Positions 15,087 to 22,657 of a stretch of DNA of 64,000 nt are shown here, in pieces. Source of the stretch: Enhygromyxa salina (GTDB lineage: Bacteria; Myxococcota_A; Polyangia; Nannocystales; Nannocystaceae). Position 1 is the first letter of the stretch. The number at the start of each line of letters is the position of its first letter. The position numbers and the translations under genes are program-made. The notes under the pieces are model-generated. The model saw nothing but the letters and a program-made list of their open reading frames with translations. It did not search any database and was not told where the DNA came from. Location: assembly GCF_000737335.2 (NCBI RefSeq), contig NZ_JMCC02000025.1:1-64000 (forward strand). Direction: 5' to 3'.

Positions 15087-16064
15087 GTGGCGGCCAGCGA
15101 GATCGCAGCGATGCCGGGGACCTTCTTGGTCCGCCGCCGCGAGGAGTGGCGGCAGATCGGGATCGTCGCGGTCTACTGGGGGCTGCTCGGCGCGATGTTC
15201 TTCGTGCCCGCGGCTCGCAACGTGTTCGTGTTCGCCGGGGCCTGCTACTTCAGCTTCCTCAACTCGGTGGTGATCCACAATCACATGCACCAGGGCGTGT
15301 TCCACAGCAAGCGGCTCAACCTGCTGTGGCGCGCGATCCTCAGCTTTGGCGCGCTGTACCCGGCCTCGGCCAACATCCCCGCGCACAACCTGGTCCACCA
15401 CCACTTCGACGACGACGGCGACCTCGACTGGGCGGCGCCCGAGCACGTCCGGTTTCGCTGGAACCTGCTCAACCTGCTGCACTTCCCCAACGTCGCGGGG
15501 CCGCGGACCTTCGCGGGGGTCCAGCGCTGGGCCGCGAGCAGCCGCCACCCCACCTTCGTCAACCAGTACCGGCTCGAGACCGCGTTCGCGTTTGGGCTGA
15601 CCGGTCTGTTGTTCGTGATCGACTTTTGGACGGCGCTGTTCTTCGTCGTCATCCCGCAGCTCTACGGCGCGCGCTGCATCTTGCGGATCAACCTGATCCA
15701 GCACGACGGCGCCGTCGTGGACAGCGAGTGGAATCACTCGCGCAATTTCGTGGGCCGCGGCTTCAACTGGATCATGTGCAACAACGGCTATCACACGATC
15801 CACCACAACCGCGCGGGCATGCACTGGTCCGAGCTCGCGCCGGCCCATCAACGCGAGGTCGTGCCGCGCATGGATCCGCGCCTCGATGAGCGCAGCATGG
15901 TTTGGTACCTGCTGCGGACCTACCTTCTGCATCCCCTGCGACCGGCGATCGGGGCTCAGGCAGACGCGCCGGCGGCCCAGGATGACAGCCTCGCGCCACG
16001 CGAGGCGCGACGCGCCGCGGCAGACGACAGCGCGCTCGCAGAGTCGACGCTGGCGGTGAGCTGA
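15087..16064 (+). CDS. Fatty acid desaturase (membrane di-iron), copy 2
   Basis: This 325-residue membrane desaturase has a different His-box set from its divergent neighbour: IHNHMHQG near residue 63, HNLVHHHFD near 99 and YHTIHHN near 236. Helices lie at about 24-42, 43-60 and 190-212. The similarity to the copy at 14075 is limited to the architecture, so this is not a recent duplication. The C-terminal 45 residues (Ala, Asp and Arg-rich) are probably disordered. The start ATG at 15087 is followed by a second Met at residue 9, which could also serve. The gene runs directly (3 nt) into the membrane-protein gene at 16068 and probably forms an operon with it. A lipid-modifying or secondary-metabolite role is possible. 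Confidence 0.9.
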   Translation: MAASEIAAMPGTFLVRRREEWRQIGIVAVYWGLLGAMFFVPAARNVFVFAGACYFSFLNSVVIHNHMHQGVFHSKRLNLLWRAILSFGALYPASANIPAHNLVHHHFDDDGDLDWAAPEHVRFRWNLLNLLHFPNVAGPRTFAGVQRWAASSRHPTFVNQYRLETAFAFGLTGLLFVIDFWTALFFVVIPQLYGARCILRINLIQHDGAVVDSEWNHSRNFVGRGFNWIMCNNGYHTIHHNRAGMHWSELAPAHQREVVPRMDPRLDERSMVWYLLRTYLLHPLRPAIGAQADAPAAQDDSLAPREARRAAADDSALAESTLAVS

Positions 16065-16067
16065 CCC

Positions 16068-16973
16068 GTGTTCGAACTCGCTCGCCCGATCATGGCCGCG
16101 CTCGCGCTGGCGGTGTTTTGGATCCACGTGCTCCTGATCGCCGCGGCCGCGGGCCAGGATCTGCGCGACCTGGTCCGGCTCCGCCGCTTGCTGCGTCCGT
16201 TGACCAGCCCGCGCGAGGGGGTCGTCGGACTGATGCGCGCGACCGTCGTGCGCGGCGACGGGCCCGCGAACACGCTGGCCCGCAACGTCGTCGAGCAGGT
16301 CGGGCGCGGCAAGGGCGACGGAACGCTGTACTTCAGCGACGCCGCGCACCGCAGCGAGATCCACGGCGGCGCGCTCGAGCTTGGTGATGGCGCGCGCGTC
16401 GAGCTTGGGGCTGTCGCGAGTGACGCCGCGCTCGTCTGGCCGGACCTCGCCACCCGGGCAAAAGTGGCGGCGCCCAGCTCGAGCGAGCAGGTCACCCGGG
16501 CCGAACCGGAGGCCCGCCGCGCCAAGGGGTTTCAGCGGGCGGTGCAAGTCGAGCTCACCACCGGGCAGCAGGTCTGGATCGCGGGCAGCTGGAGCTCGCT
16601 GCCCGCAGTGAACCAGTCTACGAAGGCGTCCGCAAGCGGGCGAGAAGCCCTCGCCCGAGCTGAAAACACGCACGCCGGGAGCTGGCGGATCGAGCCTGGG
16701 GTCGCCGGCCAACTGTTGCTGTCTGCGATCGACCCGCGCCGCTGGCTGGCTCGCAAGTGCTGGCTGATCGTCGCGTTCATCCTTGGCGCGATCGCGGTCG
16801 CTGCAGCGTGCACGGTCGCCGCCCTGTGGCCGCCGCTGTTCGATTGGGTCTCGATGCTCGGCGCGGGCGCGGCCTTGGGCTTCTTCCTTGGCGTGCAGCC
16901 GGTGGGCGTGAGCCTCAACGAGCGGGTGCGGACACCCGACCGCGCATACCTGCGCGGGACCTGGTCAACCTGA
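16068..16973 (+). CDS. Hypothetical membrane protein carrying an in-frame 75-nt repeat
   Basis: This 301-residue protein (GTG start) has an N-terminal helix (about 9-29), a soluble part of about 180 residues, and two C-terminal helices (about 230-254 and 260-282). The topology resembles membrane proteins with a large extramembrane loop, such as GIDE/E3-like proteins, but I see no catalytic motif. Residues about 176-200 are encoded by a complete copy of the dispersed 75-nt hairpin repeat (16593-16667). Because 75 is divisible by three, the frame is kept and 25 residues (SSLPAVNQSTKASASGREAL onward) are added between normal-looking segments. The gene is 3 nt from the desaturase upstream and overlaps the convergent kinase gene by 9 nt at their 3' ends. 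Function is unknown; lipid-linked is a guess from context. Confidence 0.7.
   Translation: MFELARPIMAALALAVFWIHVLLIAAAAGQDLRDLVRLRRLLRPLTSPREGVVGLMRATVVRGDGPANTLARNVVEQVGRGKGDGTLYFSDAAHRSEIHGGALELGDGARVELGAVASDAALVWPDLATRAKVAAPSSSEQVTRAEPEARRAKGFQRAVQVELTTGQQVWIAGSWSSLPAVNQSTKASASGREALARAENTHAGSWRIEPGVAGQLLLSAIDPRRWLARKCWLIVAFILGAIAVAAACTVAALWPPLFDWVSMLGAGAALGFFLGVQPVGVSLNERVRTPDRAYLRGTWST
16593..16667 (+). repeat. Dispersed 75-nt hairpin repeat, copy C, inside a CDS
   Basis: This complete copy runs from AGCTCGCTGCCCGC to GCTGAAAAC with the CGGGCGAG-AAGCC-CTCGCCCG core. It is the only copy in the window that lies wholly inside a gene body, and it is in frame. Confidence 0.9.
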
Positions 16974-19547
16974 CGGCCTGCGAGCCGCCGAGCGGGCGCT
17001 GGCCTCGGCGGTCAGCTGTTCGGCGGCGTGGAGCTGGCGGCCAAGGTCGACGAGCAGCGGCGCTAGCGAGACGTCTCCGTCATCCACGAGCACGACGGTG
17101 ATGCGCTGCGCCTGCTCGAGCGCCATGAGTGCGCGCGCAGGCTCACCGAGCGCGAGCTGGGTCGCCGCGATCGCGGCGTAGGTCGTGGCGACGCGCGGGT
17201 GCGCCTTGCCGTGAGCGATCTCGAACATGGCCAAGGCATCGAGCTGCTTGGAGAGGGCCTCGCGCTCAGCCCCGCGGGCGCGATCCAGCGCGGCGTAGCG
17301 GGTGTAGATCAGCCCCACTTCGGGGTGGGTGAGGCCAAACTCGGCGGTCGTGATCTTCAGGGCCCGCTCGATGTCGGCCTGGGCCTCCGCGTAGCGCTCG
17401 AGCGCGGTGTGGGTGACCGCCAGCTCGACCAGGATCTTGGCGACCTCCACGTGGTCACGCCCGTGCAGTCGCTCGCGGATCTCGAGCACCCGCCGTTGAT
17501 CCGCGAGCGCGACGCGGTGCTGTCCGCGGGCCCGAGCCAGGCGCGCGCCTGCAGACCGCAGGGCGGCCTCGAGGTAGGGATCTGCGCCGATCCGCGCCAG
17601 AGTCGCGTGGCCCAGCTCGTACCAGTCACTGGCGGCGTCGACTTGGCCGCGGTCGACGAGCAGCTGCGTGAGCGCGGCGCAGGCTTCGACGCTGACCGTG
17701 TCATGGGCGCTGGCTTGGGCCATGAACACCGCGCGTCGCAGGTCCTGCTCCGCGCCCTCGAGGTTGTTGGACGCGGCGAGGATCTGCCCACGCAAGAGCG
17801 CGGCCTCGGCAAGCGATGGCTGCGAGCCATCGTCCATGAGCGGGAGCGTGTCATCCACGAGCGTGAGCGCCTGATCCACGAGCGTGAGCGCCTGCTGGTG
17901 GTTGCCAAGCTCGAGCAAGCTGCGCGCGCGTGCGAGCTGTTGGCGCTGCTGCTCGAGCGGATCATCCTGGCTTGGATCCTCGTACATCAGCGCGCCGCCG
18001 CTGATCAGCGCCGAACGTGCGCAGCGCTCGGGCGCCGGCAATTGCAACACGGCCGCGAGCGCCGCTTCGAGCCGCTCCTCGTTCTCGTGGATCGTCAGGG
18101 GATCGAGCGGATCATTGCCAAGACTCTGGGTCACGGCCGCGAGCGAGTGGACTTGCCGATCCAGGCAAGCCATGCGCACGTCGAACAGCACCAGCGACTG
18201 CTCGGCGCGGATCTTGGTGGCCTCGCAGGTGTCCGCGCGGGCCGAGAGCCAGCGGTTTGCCCATCGATCGAGCTCGCGCTCGATCTTGTTGCGGGTCGCG
18301 TTTGCGTGGGGACGATCGAGCGCGCTCAGCTGCGCGTGGACTCTTTCACGCACGCCCTGATCCCAGACCCCCGCGAGCGCGCGAGCTTCGCGTGGACACA
18401 GCTCGGCGTCGCTAGGGGAGAGCGTGCCCAGCAACAGGGCGATCGCACCCGCGCCGATGATCGTGAACAGCCCGCCCGCGAGCGCCCGGCGCCCCATCGT
18501 TGACTCCCACGACCACCCCGAGGACCGATCTGACAGCGCCGAGAGCAGGCTGTTCATGTCGGGGAAGCGGTCTTCGGGCGCGCCGCTCAGGCCTCGCTCG
18601 AGCGCGCGCCGAACGACCATGGGCACGTGCGCCTCCGATCCGTTGGCGCCGCTCGCTGATCCGCCTGGTGGCAGGCGGTCGCGTCCGGACACCGCGGCTG
18701 CCCCCTGGGGGCGCTGGCCAAACAGGGCCTCCCACAGCGCAACGCAGAAGCTGTATTGATCTGCGCGCGCGTCGGTTGGCTCGCCGCGCGACTGCTCGGG
18801 CGCCATATAGGCGGGGGTGCCGATGATCTTGCCGTGGCCCGTGACGAGTGACGACATCGAGGACATCGAGGCCCCCACCGTCGGGATCTCGGCGGTGCTC
18901 TGATCCAGCGCGCCCAGGGTCGCGTAGCGGCCGGTGGCGAGGGCCTCGGGGACCGGCGCGGCGAGGCCGAAGTCGAGCACGCGAACCCGCTCGTCGATCC
19001 CCACCAGCACGTTGTCCGGCTTGAAGTCACGGTGGACGATGTCGGCGTGGTGCGCCGCCGCCAGCCCGCGCCCAGCCTGCAGGTACTTGTCGAGGATCTC
19101 TTGCGGGCTGCGCCGGGATCGACGCAGCCAGCGGCGCATCGTCGCGCCCTCGACGTACTCCATGGCGAGGAACACCCGATCCTCGAACATCCCGACCTCA
19201 TAGACCGGGACCACGTTGGGATGGGACAGGCGCGCGAGCGCTTGGGCTTCGCGGATCAATCGCGCCCGGCGACGTTCGAGCCGGCGCGGGTTCCGAGAGT
19301 TGGGGCGCAGCAGCTTGAGCGCCACCTTGCGACCGAGCGCTTCATCGAAGGCGGCGTAGACCACTCCAATGCCGCCTGTGCCGATCACCTCGATGATCCG
19401 ATAGCGATCGACCTGGACACCGACCGACAACACGGTCGCGCTTGGCTCGTCTGGATCTGGCGTGGGTCGGTCTGGGGCGAGGTCCAACTCTGCGGGGGCA
19501 TGGCGAGCGCGCACGGGCGCTCGCTGTTCGTGGCTGGCCATCACCAT
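16965..19547 (-). CDS. Ser/Thr protein kinase with TPR domain
   Basis: This 860-residue Hanks-type kinase has its domain at about 48-330: glycine loop IGTGGIGVVY at 55-64, lysine K78 in VALKLL, catalytic HRDFKPDNV at 172-180, LDFGLA at about 191-196 and the APEQ segment, so all key residues for phosphotransfer are present. An activation-loop insert is rich in Ser and Thr (MSSMSSLVTG). A single membrane helix follows at about 355-378 (ALAGGLFTIIGAGAIALLL), then a periplasmic part and tetratricopeptide repeats at about 540-830. This is the common myxobacterial layout of a membrane receptor kinase that senses through TPRs. No substrate is evident. It converges on the membrane-protein gene at 16068, overlapping it by 9 nt. 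An upstream repeat relic lies at 19607-19644. Confidence 0.93.
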   Translation of the reverse strand: MVMASHEQRAPVRARHAPAELDLAPDRPTPDPDEPSATVLSVGVQVDRYRIIEVIGTGGIGVVYAAFDEALGRKVALKLLRPNSRNPRRLERRRARLIREAQALARLSHPNVVPVYEVGMFEDRVFLAMEYVEGATMRRWLRRSRRSPQEILDKYLQAGRGLAAAHHADIVHRDFKPDNVLVGIDERVRVLDFGLAAPVPEALATGRYATLGALDQSTAEIPTVGASMSSMSSLVTGHGKIIGTPAYMAPEQSRGEPTDARADQYSFCVALWEALFGQRPQGAAAVSGRDRLPPGGSASGANGSEAHVPMVVRRALERGLSGAPEDRFPDMNSLLSALSDRSSGWSWESTMGRRALAGGLFTIIGAGAIALLLGTLSPSDAELCPREARALAGVWDQGVRERVHAQLSALDRPHANATRNKIERELDRWANRWLSARADTCEATKIRAEQSLVLFDVRMACLDRQVHSLAAVTQSLGNDPLDPLTIHENEERLEAALAAVLQLPAPERCARSALISGGALMYEDPSQDDPLEQQRQQLARARSLLELGNHQQALTLVDQALTLVDDTLPLMDDGSQPSLAEAALLRGQILAASNNLEGAEQDLRRAVFMAQASAHDTVSVEACAALTQLLVDRGQVDAASDWYELGHATLARIGADPYLEAALRSAGARLARARGQHRVALADQRRVLEIRERLHGRDHVEVAKILVELAVTHTALERYAEAQADIERALKITTAEFGLTHPEVGLIYTRYAALDRARGAEREALSKQLDALAMFEIAHGKAHPRVATTYAAIAATQLALGEPARALMALEQAQRITVVLVDDGDVSLAPLLVDLGRQLHAAEQLTAEASARSAARRPSG

Positions 19548-19838
19548 CAGCGTCCCCAGTATAGGCCCGAATCATCGCTGCAGGCCAAGGCGTCAGTCCG
19601 CACAAACGTCCGCAAGCCGGCGAAAACCCCCGCCTGAGCCGAGCGCTGGCATCGATCGACCTTCGTGATCAAACCGGGTGATGCGTTTTGCCCCGACGAC
19701 AATTGTTGTCACTTTATCGTGTGATCCGCGGCTTCGTGTTCCCAGGCGAGAACGCGACCACGTCGGTGTGCGCGCCACCTGTCGCGCGACGGATCGCTCG
19801 ACCTGTGTCACGCTCGCACGACACAGGAGCGACACCAC
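19548..19838. other. Divergent intergenic region between kinase and msrB
   Basis: This gap between divergent genes holds the repeat relic at 19607-19644 and, at about 19698-19710, an interrupted palindrome GACAA-TTG-TTGTC in a locally A/T-rich stretch. The palindrome is a possible operator or part of the msrB promoter. I see no gene. Confidence 0.4.
19607..19644 (+). repeat. Degenerate relic of the 75-nt repeat, copy D
   Basis: CGTCCGCAAGCCGGCGAAAACC and the following GCCTGAGCCGAG match the 3' half of the repeat with several changes. It lies in the gap between the kinase start and msrB. Confidence 0.5.
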
Positions 19839-20261
19839 GTGAGCGAGCAATCCAAACCACCGTCGAGCCCCGATCGCGTCGTCAAGGACGCGGCGCAGTG
19901 GCGTGAGCAGCTGACCCCCGAGCAGTACCAAGTGACACGCGAGGCCGGGACCGAGCGCGCCTTCACTGGCCGCTACTGGAACACCAAGACCGCCGGCACC
20001 TATCGGTGCGTGTGCTGCGGGGCGACGCTGTTCTCGTCCGACCACAAGTACGACTCGGGCAGCGGGTGGCCCAGCTTCACCCAGCCCGAGCCAGGCGCGC
20101 CGGTGGCCACGCGGACCGACGCCAGCCACGGCATGGTCCGCACCGAGGTGCTGTGCGGCCGCTGCGACGCCCACCTCGGCCATGCGTTTGAAGACGGACC
20201 CGCGCCGACCGGCGTCCGCTTCTGCATCAACTCGGCCTCGCTGGATCTCGACGAAGGCTGA
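19839..20261 (+). CDS. msrB: Peptide-methionine (R)-S-oxide reductase MsrB
   Basis: MsrB reduces the R form of methionine sulfoxide in proteins, using thioredoxin, and so repairs oxidised proteins in the cytoplasm. The 140-residue product (GTG start) has the two zinc-binding CxxC pairs (C57/C60 in RCVCC and C106/C109 in LCGRC), the substrate-pocket motif SGSGWPSF at about 74-80, HLGHAFEDG near 112-120, and the catalytic Cys129 in RFCINSAS. Length is typical. The N-terminal VKDAAQWREQLTPEQYQV segment is also family-typical. It stands alone: no msrA or thioredoxin gene is adjacent. A compound stem-loop directly downstream (20270-20324) may end its transcript. Confidence 0.96.
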   Translation: MSEQSKPPSSPDRVVKDAAQWREQLTPEQYQVTREAGTERAFTGRYWNTKTAGTYRCVCCGATLFSSDHKYDSGSGWPSFTQPEPGAPVATRTDASHGMVRTEVLCGRCDAHLGHAFEDGPAPTGVRFCINSASLDLDEG

Positions 20262-20269
20262 GCGGCCGG

Positions 20270-20324
20270 CGTAGCGTGGGACGGGACCCTCCGCAGACCG
20301 GACTGCGGACAAACCCACGCTGCG
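20270..20324 (+). terminator. Compound stem-loop after msrB
   Basis: An outer stem pairs CGTAGCGTGGG (20270-20280) with CCCACGCTGCG (20314-20324), one mismatch. An inner stem pairs TCCGCAG with CTGCGGA around a 6-nt loop. There is no T-run, so it could be a factor-dependent end or an RNA-stabilising structure. Confidence 0.45.
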
Positions 20325-20615
20325 TGCGCGATCATGGATTACAGCAGGACTGTAGTGGGCGCCTTGGCGACCGGACCGTGACGCGAGCGATCGCTGCACT
20401 CGATGATCCGGCGATCACTAATGAAAGCGCTGGGGGTAGATCTGATTAAATCTCACGCAATCAACGATATGAGGCCCACGTAGCCATATAAGTGAGGCTT
20501 TCGGCCCCCAATGTGCCGGCAATTCGTGCGATGAATCCGCGTTGGCACTCAAACCAGAGGAGACTTGGGACAGCGTGGGGCGACATGCAACAATTCCGCT
20601 GTTATCAAATTTTTC
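20325..20615. other. Intergenic stretch without a recognised gene
   Basis: Between the msrB hairpin and the candidate small RNA promoter I see no convincing coding sequence. The stretch from about 20430 to 20615 is clearly lower in GC than its surroundings and becomes A/T-rich (TTATCAAATTTTTC) just before the putative -35 box. Confidence 0.4.
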
Positions 20616-20645
20616 TTGCCGAGTGTGAGTGGCCGAAGGTACAAG
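20616..20645 (+). promoter_or_regulatory. Possible promoter TTGCCG-18-TACAAG
   Basis: TTGCCG (20616-20621) and TACAAG (20640-20645) are 18 nt apart, with an A/T-rich tract (AAATTTTTC) directly upstream as in the promoter at 1868. It points to the hairpin-rich segment that ends in the strong terminator at 20759. Confidence 0.4.
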
Positions 20646-20651
20646 GTCACT

Positions 20652-20797
20652 GCGGTCGACACACAGTCGACGCGGTGCTCCGGCGCCGCCCCGCGCCCTT
20701 CGACTTCTCACGACCCGACAAGGAAAGTCGGGATTCTCCGCAAGACGCGAACCATTTTGCGACCCGCCAGCACGCTGCTGGCGGGTCGCTGCTTTTC
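20652..20797 (+). ncRNA. Candidate small RNA ending in a strong terminator
   Basis: A transcript from the putative promoter would be about 145 nt. It would contain the stem GTCGAC-ACACA-GTCGAC (20655-20671), the stem CCCGAC-AAGGAAA-GTCGGG (20714-20732) and the terminator at 20759-20797. No ribosome site or credible frame ends before the terminator. I cannot match it to a known RNA family. It may instead be the leader of the hydrolase gene at 20832, with the terminator acting as an attenuator. Confidence 0.35.
20759..20797 (+). terminator. Perfect 14-bp intrinsic terminator
   Basis: GCGACCCGCCAGCA and TGCTGGCGGGTCGC pair without mismatch around the loop CGC and are followed by TGCTTTT. It stands only 35 nt before the start of the hydrolase gene, which places it as the end of an upstream unit or as an attenuator. 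Confidence 0.85.
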
Positions 20798-20831
20798 GGC
20801 GAACGGGTGCACTCGGGTACAACCGTGGCAG

Positions 20832-21968
20832 GTGAGTTCGACCGCCCAGGTGTTTCTCGTACCCGGCTTCTTTGGGTTCCAGACCATCGCTGGCTTGCCC
20901 TACTTCACGGGGGTCAAGCAGCTGTTGCGCGATCGCTTGGCCGAGCTTGGGGTGGCGGCCCGCGTCCACGCTCTGGACACGCTCCCGACCGCCTCGATCG
21001 AGAACCGGGCCCGCTACCTTGGCGAGCGAATCAGCGAGCGGGTGCCCGCCGATGGCTCTTCGATCCACCTGGTCGGTCACTCCACGGGCGGTCTCGACGC
21101 GCGGGTGTTGCTGAGCCCTGGCAGCCTGCCGGAGCTCGACGGCTTGCGCGCCCGCGTGCGCAGCTTGACCACGGTCTCGACCCCGCACCAGGGCACGCCG
21201 CTGGCCGACTACCTCGTGCGCCTCGAGGGCCAGAAGCTCCTGCGTCTGTTCGCGCTGCTGAGCGTGCAGGGCCTGCGCTTCGCCGGGCGTCCGGTCGCCA
21301 GCGCGATGACGCTTGGGCGGCTCGTCAGCCGGATCGACGAGCTGATCATGCTGCGCGAGTCGGCGCTCGACCGGGTCTACTCGCTGCTCGCCGATCCGCT
21401 CTCGAGCGAGCGCGTGCGGCCGATCGAAGAGTTCTTCACCGCCGTGCGAGCCGACCAGAGCTTGCTGCATCAGCTGCGTCCCGAAGCGATGTCTGGGTTT
21501 GATCAGCGGGTCCGCGGCAACTCGGGGGTCCGCTACGCCAGCGTGCTGACCCGCGCCCGTCCGCCGCGTCTGCGCGGGACCGTGGAGCTGGGCATGAACC
21601 CGATCGCCCAGGTCAGCCATCTGCTCTACCAGGGGCTGTACCGCCTGTGCGCGACCCAGGATCCCGACAGCTTCGGGGCCCCAACCGACACCCAGAGCGC
21701 GGCGCTGCAGCGGATCTACGGGAAGATCCCGGACACCCGCGCCAACGATGGCCTGGTGCCGACCCGCTCGCAGGTTCATGGATCCGTGATCCACGTGGCG
21801 CGGGCAGATCACCACGATGTGATCGGCTACTTCGATGATCGGCAGCACGATCCGCCGCACATGGACTGGGTCGCGACGGGGTGCGGGTTTCGGCATCCCG
21901 ACTTTGCCCGGCTGTGGGGCGACGTCGCGCGGTTCATCGTGGGATGGGGTGGGGCCGCGGCACCTTAG
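20832..21968 (+). CDS. Lipase-like alpha/beta hydrolase
   Basis: The 378-residue protein begins (GTG at 20832) VSSTAQVFLVPGFFGF, the first strand and oxyanion-hole turn of a lipase fold. The nucleophile elbow HLVGHSTGG puts the catalytic Ser at residue 84. Late motifs NDGLVPTRSQ and ADHHDVIGYF probably supply Asp and His. The pattern resembles triacylglycerol lipases and PGAP1/esterase-like proteins. No signal peptide is seen, so it is cytoplasmic or exported by another route. The frame is open upstream to 20565, but that part crosses a strong terminator hairpin and has no homology, so GTG 20832 is preferred. Substrate is unknown. The 3' end faces the minus-strand tRNA-Val gene, with a shared hairpin between them. 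Confidence 0.83.
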   Translation: MSSTAQVFLVPGFFGFQTIAGLPYFTGVKQLLRDRLAELGVAARVHALDTLPTASIENRARYLGERISERVPADGSSIHLVGHSTGGLDARVLLSPGSLPELDGLRARVRSLTTVSTPHQGTPLADYLVRLEGQKLLRLFALLSVQGLRFAGRPVASAMTLGRLVSRIDELIMLRESALDRVYSLLADPLSSERVRPIEEFFTAVRADQSLLHQLRPEAMSGFDQRVRGNSGVRYASVLTRARPPRLRGTVELGMNPIAQVSHLLYQGLYRLCATQDPDSFGAPTDTQSAALQRIYGKIPDTRANDGLVPTRSQVHGSVIHVARADHHDVIGYFDDRQHDPPHMDWVATGCGFRHPDFARLWGDVARFIVGWGGAAAP

Positions 21969-21997
21969 CGGCTCGGTTTTTTTGGGAAGCAGAATTG

Positions 21998-22037
21998 AAA
22001 ACGACCAGCTAGGCATGCCTGGCCTGGCTGGTCGTTT
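21998..22037 (-). terminator. Terminator of tRNA-Val, possibly shared with the lipase-like gene
   Basis: AAACGACCAGC (from 21999) and GCTGGTCGTTT (22027-22037) form an 11-bp stem with a structured loop. Read on the minus strand, away from the tRNA, it is followed by TTTTC. Read on the plus strand it has only TTT. Confidence 0.75.
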
Positions 22038-22042
22038 GGGGT

Positions 22043-22115
22043 TGGGCGCGACAGGACTTGAACCTGTGACTTCCACCGTGTGAAGGTGGCACTCTACCAA
22101 CTGAGTTACGTGCCC
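22043..22115 (-). tRNA. tRNA-Val (anticodon CAC)
   Basis: On the minus strand the 73-nt sequence folds as a cloverleaf. The anticodon stem CCACC/GGTGG encloses the loop TTCACAC, giving anticodon CAC (valine, codon GTG). The T arm ACAGG-TTCAAGT-CCTGT and the D arm (CTCAGTTGGTAGAG) are standard. CCA is not encoded. The acceptor stem GGGCACG/CGCGCCC has one A-C mismatch at the fifth pair. It is a single gene, not part of a cluster, ended by the hairpin at 21998-22037. Confidence 0.97.
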
Positions 22116-22188
22116 GTTGACGGGACCGGGCTTCTAGCAAGCTTCGACGGTGCTTGCAAGCACGCTTGACCCAGGCGATCCTGCCCGC

Positions 22189-22593
22189 GTGAGTGAGTTC
22201 AAGCGCGAAGTCATCAGCACCGAGCGGGCCCCTGCGGCGGTGGGGAACTACAACCAGGCGATCGTCGCATCGGGCGCGACGCGAACACTCTATGCCTCGG
22301 GCCAGATCGGCTTGGTCCCCGGCAAGCCGGAGCTGGGGATCCCTGGCGACGTCGCTCAGCAGACCACCCAGGTCCTAGACAACCTCGCGGCCGTGCTCGC
22401 GGCCGCGGACATGAGCCTCGCCAACGTGGCCCGTGCAACGATCTACCTGGCGGACATGGGCGACTTCGCCACCGTCGACGGGATCTACGGCCAGCGCTTC
22501 GAGCCCGGCTCACACCCCGCCCGGGCGACGATCCAGGTCGCGGCCCTGCCCAAGGGGGCCCTGGTCGAGATCGACGTGATCGCGGTCGCGTGA
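22189..22593 (+). CDS. ridA: RidA family enamine/imine deaminase
   Basis: RidA proteins are small trimeric cytoplasmic enzymes that hydrolyse reactive enamines and imines, such as 2-aminoacrylate from PLP-dependent dehydratases, to ketoacids and ammonia. The 134-residue product (GTG at 22189) has the family start KREVISTERAPAAVGNYNQA, the SGQIGLVPG turn, the KVTIYL-like strand ARATIYLADM, and the catalytic Arg112 in HPARATIQVAALPKGALVEID. Length matches E. coli RidA (128). An in-frame GTG at 22150 would add 13 residues without homology. Nothing adjacent suggests a dedicated pathway. A TTCGGC-17-TACACT pair just downstream (22611-22639) may be the promoter of the next gene. Confidence 0.93.
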   Translation: MSEFKREVISTERAPAAVGNYNQAIVASGATRTLYASGQIGLVPGKPELGIPGDVAQQTTQVLDNLAAVLAAADMSLANVARATIYLADMGDFATVDGIYGQRFEPGSHPARATIQVAALPKGALVEIDVIAVA

Positions 22594-22657
22594 CGCGTCA
22601 CTCGTCGTAGTTCGGCGGTGCGCACGCGGCATGTACACTCGGTCGGGCCCCGAGGAC

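Noticed and set aside
20565..20831. N-terminal extension of the lipase-like protein
   Set aside because: The extension would be translated across a perfect 14-bp terminator hairpin and has no lipase homology; GTG 20832 starts at the fold.
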